From: Candidatus Caldarchaeum sp.
GTDB lineage: Archaea > Thermoproteota > Nitrososphaeria_A > Caldarchaeales > Caldarchaeaceae
Assembly: GCA_025054515.1 (NCBI GenBank)
Contig: JANWZT010000028.1
Span: forward strand, 1 to 11,610
Reading direction: 5' to 3'
Length of the DNA: 11,610 nt
The notes beneath the pieces are model-generated. The model ran no database searches, was not told where the DNA came from, and worked only from the letters and a program-made list of their open reading frames with translations. Made by a program: the position numbers and the translations under genes. This document shows, piece after piece, positions 11,597 to 11,610 of the stretch; within the stretch, counting starts at the first letter, position 1; every line of letters starts with the position of its first letter.

Positions 11597-11610
11597 CCGT
11601 GAAACAACGA

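Noticed and set aside
1..11610. CRISPR array, insertion sequence or a dedicated defence island
   Set aside because: No spaced direct repeats, transposase, methylase, helicase or Cas-like protein was found. The single restriction-like gene stands alone.

Overview
The window looks like compact chromosomal DNA from a thermophilic archaeon. It carries the start of a thermosome (group II chaperonin) subunit, a UPF0147 protein, and archaeal TATA-like boxes (TTTAAA or TATATA) centred about 27-31 bases before most start codons. That spacing implies leaderless or nearly leaderless mRNAs. TTG starts are unusually common. The moderate GC content and gene set suggest the TACK group, perhaps an Aigarchaeota/Caldarchaeum-like lineage, but that is an impression and not a demonstration.

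Layout. Positions 1-552 (-) hold the N-terminal third of a thermosome subunit, divergent from a 47-residue ribbon-helix-helix protein (663-806, +). An unrecognised 237-residue protein (803-1516, -) appears to be built from two copies of one ~95-residue domain. It diverges from a beta-hydroxyacid dehydrogenase (1585-2463, +), which runs tail-to-tail into prephenate dehydratase (2460-3284, -). A small unknown protein (3366-3632, +) meets an ArsB/NhaD-type ion transporter (3629-5014, -). Upstream of the transporter on the same strand lie a UPF0147 protein (5068-5349, -) and dihydroxy-acid dehydratase IlvD (5406-7073, -). IlvD and thymidylate kinase (7127-7717, +) flank one palindromic TATA box placed symmetrically between their starts. 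Thymidylate kinase overlaps the end of a SAMHD1-like HD phosphohydrolase (7704-8864, -). That gene is the last of a tight three-gene operon: SufU/IscU-like scaffold, ASCH-domain protein, HD protein. A restriction-endonuclease-like protein (9754-10614, +) follows, with an apparently damaged nuclease motif and a clear GC drop at its domain boundary. It converges on tRNA-Asn(GTT) with an encoded CCA (10627-10703, -). A DMT/EamA transporter (10730-11563, -) closes the window.

Most genes are housekeeping: protein folding, Phe and branched-chain amino acid synthesis, dTTP supply, dNTP hydrolysis, Fe-S assembly and transport. No phage, transposon or CRISPR element is visible. The most interesting items are the duplicated-domain unknown protein, the shared palindromic promoter, the SufU-ASCH-HD operon with an insertion-less SufU, and the degenerate restriction-like protein. 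Three of the four convergent protein-coding pairs overlap by exactly 4 bases at their stop codons. No stretch over 300 bases lacks a gene.
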